From Parablautia muri (lineage in GTDB: Bacteria > Bacillota > Clostridia > Lachnospirales > Lachnospiraceae), in the NCBI RefSeq assembly GCF_009917485.1, contig NZ_QZDT01000038.1:1-34617 (forward strand): a stretch of 34,617 bases of DNA, in the 5' to 3' direction. Below are positions 32,911 through 34,617 of the stretch, in pieces. Position 1 is the stretch's first letter. Each line of letters starts with the position of its first letter. The position numbers and the translations under genes are program-made. Under the pieces are notes generated by a model. It did not search any database and was not told where the DNA came from. It worked only from the letters and a program-made list of their open reading frames with translations.

Positions 32911-33408
32911 ATGAAGCGCACGATCAAGGATAGTGTATTTACAGACTTATTTCAGGATAAGAAATACCTTCTCCAACTGTATAAAGCGCTCCATCCGGAA
33001 GATACTGATGTTACAGAGAATGATTTAAATGATATAACAATCAAAAATGTATTAACAGACAACATTTACAATGACCTTGGGTTTACAGTGGGCGATAAGC
33101 TGATGATCCTTGTGGAAGCACAGTCCTCTGTATGGACGGTGAACATCATAGTGAGGGCCCTGATGTATCTGGTACAGACGTGGCATGATTATTTTGAGAG
33201 GACAAAGCAGAACCTGTACAAGAGCAAAAAAGTGCAGATGCCAATCCCAGAGGTCTACGTCATATTCACAGGAGAGAGGAAAACAAGGCCATCCGAGATC
33301 TCACTGTCACAGGAATTTTTCGGTGGAAAAGAATGTGCGGTTGATGTAAAGGTAAAGATGATATATGACGGAAAAGAAGGAGATATTATCAACCAGTATG
33401 TTGCGTAG
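32911..33408 (+). pseudogene. 3'-truncated Rpn-family PD-(D/E)XK nuclease
   Basis: From ATG 32911 (GGAAGGG ahead) the frame opens MKRTIKDSVFTDLFQDKKYL, the standard start of Rpn/YhgA-like recombination-promoting nucleases; the open frame also reaches left to 32791. The core has TDNIYNDLGFTVGDKLMILV and EAQSS, with the catalytic D and ExQ of this family. It stops after DGKEGDIINQYVA at TAG 33406-33408. Relatives continue for another 100 or so residues from this point. The 3' part has been replaced by unrelated AT-rich DNA, which suggests an insertion or deletion junction near 33405. Activity may be lost. Confidence 0.75.
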
Positions 33409-33420
33409 AATATTTATAAA

Positions 33421-33551
33421 TCCATGTATCTCCATATATCTCAATAAAACCGCATGGAATAAGGGTTTAGATGTTGCATGACTCCATATATCTCTATGTA
33501 ATTCCATGTATTTTAATAGCAAATTGGTGTAGAAATGGTGTAGTGGTGTAG
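33421..33551 (+). repeat. Direct repeats at the junction after the truncated nuclease
   Basis: CTCCATATATCTC occurs at 33430-33442 and 33482-33494. TCCATGTA flanks them at 33421-33428 and 33503-33510. GGTGTAG occurs three times at 33526, 33537 and 33545. These lie in a 410-base gene-free gap (33409-33818) right after the broken nuclease gene. They may be integrase arm sites or an attachment region; this is not shown. Confidence 0.5.
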
Positions 33552-33610
33552 CGGCAAAAAGAGTTTGGTACGAATAGGAATATCCATAAATGAATATTTG
33601 GACGCATGCA

Positions 33611-33658
33611 TAAGTCCATTATCAGTTATAGAAATATGATTGATAGTGGGCTTATTTT
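33611..33658 (+). terminator. Terminator in the gap before the phage-like genes
   Basis: TAAGTCCATTATCA (33611-33624) pairs with TGATAGTGGGCTTA (33641-33654) along 14 bp with two G-U pairs, followed by a TTTT run. Confidence 0.7.
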
Positions 33659-33818
33659 AGTGCCTGAATAATTCATTTAATAAAATTATGTAAGCAGTCT
33701 TAAAACGTCTGTATGAGCCTCACAGAGCGTCAGGAGGCATTATATCACCAATAGTTACATCACTAATTGAAAGTCACATTTCATTGGGGAAATGGCAGAA
33801 AGGAGAAACACAGAATAA

Positions 33819-34268
33819 ATGGCAAGAGTAAAAGCACTGTCAGCTTATAAGATGGCAAAACGTATATACAACAGGGAAGATAATGTTTATGACAAGAAAG
33901 TAATTACAAAGCAGTTGATTACAAATATTTTGCTTATGTACATGGATGAATGCCGAAAAGCATTAGCTGAAGGAGAGAGGATAGAAATATCAAAAGTTGG
34001 TTCAATCATACCAGAAGTAAAAGTCCATATAGGTAATTTTAATCTTCTCATGTGCAATAAGGATGGTGGTAATCCACCATATACAAAACTAAAGATAACC
34101 CGAAACAATCTTTTAAGTGAGACTATGAACAGAAATCTGCTTAGAAATATTGAAAATGGTATCTATGGATTGGACAAATTACCATTCAGCAAACAGCAGA
34201 TGGATATTTTAAAGAAAAGCGGATACATACCAGAAGATGCAGAAATTGAAAAAGGAGATGAGGGATAA
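33819..34268 (+). CDS. HU/IHF-like DNA-binding protein, phage type
   Basis: 149 residues. The middle fits the HU fold: KQLITNILLMYMDECRKALA helices, GERIEISKVGSIIPEVKVH strands, an arm region GGNPPYTKL, then ITRNNLLSETMNRNLL. A 35-residue tail follows. Phages often carry such a variant beside head-tail genes. AGGAG lies 13 bases before ATG 33819, a little far. The stop overlaps the next start by one base, so the two form an operon. Confidence 0.65.
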   Translation: MARVKALSAYKMAKRIYNREDNVYDKKVITKQLITNILLMYMDECRKALAEGERIEISKVGSIIPEVKVHIGNFNLLMCNKDGGNPPYTKLKITRNNLLSETMNRNLLRNIENGIYGLDKLPFSKQQMDILKKSGYIPEDAEIEKGDEG

Positions 34269-34617
34269 TGGCAAAGCACATAAAAAACATAAGTGAACTA
34301 TCAAAAGCAATACAGCCCATATTATTACAAATGGTAGATAAGCTGGCTGACAGGGTAGAGGAAACGCTAAATTATTACCTGTTAGATTATTATACCGGAT
34401 GGACACCTTCAAGCTATCGGAGAACACAGGATTTTCTTCATTCAGCTGTAAAGGTAGACGCACATCCATATAAAGGCGGTGTAAAAGCAAGCGTATATAT
34501 TGATTATGAAAGTATGGATAGTTATGTAAATGCGACCGGATTCCAGGTGGCTACTTTCGCAAATACAGGTACGCATGGAGGATTGTCAGTAAAACATAAG
34601 CCCCATGTGTGGGATGA
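34268..34617 (+). CDS. HK97-gp10-like phage tail-component protein (partial)
   Basis: 116 codons before the window ends. MAKHIKNISELSKAIQPILL, then a long helix (MVDKLADRVEETLNYYLLDY), YTGWTPSSYRRTQDFLHSAV and FANTGTHGG are typical of the gp10-like minor tail/neck family, which usually has 120-170 residues. Together with the HU-like gene it points to prophage-derived DNA at the right edge. Confidence 0.7.
   Translation, partial: MAKHIKNISELSKAIQPILLQMVDKLADRVEETLNYYLLDYYTGWTPSSYRRTQDFLHSAVKVDAHPYKGGVKASVYIDYESMDSYVNATGFQVATFANTGTHGGLSVKHKPHVWD

Noticed and set aside
33400-33425. TTGCGTAGAATATTTATAAA as a copy of the 36-bp arm
   Set aside because: Superficial likeness in an AT-rich stretch; it does not align without gaps.
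15926-34617. CRISPR array or Cas genes that would make this a CRISPR-associated transposon
   Set aside because: No regularly spaced repeats and no Cas-like protein among the genes in the window.

Overview
The window looks like a chromosomal segment of a low-to-moderate GC anaerobic Firmicute, most likely of the family Lachnospiraceae. The grounds are strong AGGAGG-type ribosome-binding sites, a glycolytic pyruvate phosphate dikinase, an ABC-F protein of the YkpA/YbiT type, and a set of DUF families (DUF932, DUF3848, DUF5688, DUF6809) common on Lachnospiraceae mobile elements. The species cannot be told from the sequence.

Layout. (1) 1-3900 is a worn accessory patch beside a tRNA-Glu gene. 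It holds the end of an antitoxin gene with its PIN-domain toxin, a nonsense-mutated serine recombinase fragment, a BlaI-type promoter/operator driving an internally deleted BlaI-like repressor and a ComEC-like metallo-hydrolase lipoprotein, a DUF4062/TPR protein (possible defence protein), and a chimeric remnant ending in the C-terminus of a tyrosine integrase. (2) 3902-15646 is ordinary chromosome: tRNA-Glu(CUC), a PHP-HAD fusion hydrolase, an ABC-F ATPase, a two-gene FIST/soluble chemoreceptor unit, a 445-base gap with a densely folded, probably noncoding RNA, an MFS sugar-type transporter, a membrane-anchored glycerophosphodiester phosphodiesterase and ppdK. (3) Immediately after the ppdK stop codon comes a Tn7-like transposition module: a 262-bp segment bounded by 36-bp imperfect inverted repeats (29/36 identical), a cluster of TTTTTGGGAAAAT-like motifs, then four overlapping genes tnsA-tnsB-tnsC-tniQ/tnsD, all pointing away from ppdK. 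This is the geometry of Tn7 downstream of glmS. (4) 20971-33408 reads as the body of a plasmid-like or integrative element carried behind that module: a membrane-domain-less FtsK/SpoIIIE motor, ParM- and ParR-like partition proteins with nearby repeats, a lone BRCT protein, a Mor-family regulator, a methyltransferase, a DUF932 protein, and a YqaJ-type exonuclease with a Rad52-like annealing protein. (5) 33409-34617 follows a truncated Rpn-family nuclease and looks phage-derived (HU-like protein, HK97-gp10-like tail protein running off the window).

Reading. I infer a large mobile element that uses a Tn7-like TnsABC-TniQ machine, instead of a tyrosine or serine integrase, to enter a site at the 3' end of ppdK, and that also carries partition, DNA-pumping and homologous-recombination functions. 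No Cas genes or CRISPR array are visible, so targeting is presumably by the TnsD/TniQ protein. The far end of the element was not found in the window. The TnsA-like protein is short and lacks residues expected of the active endonuclease.
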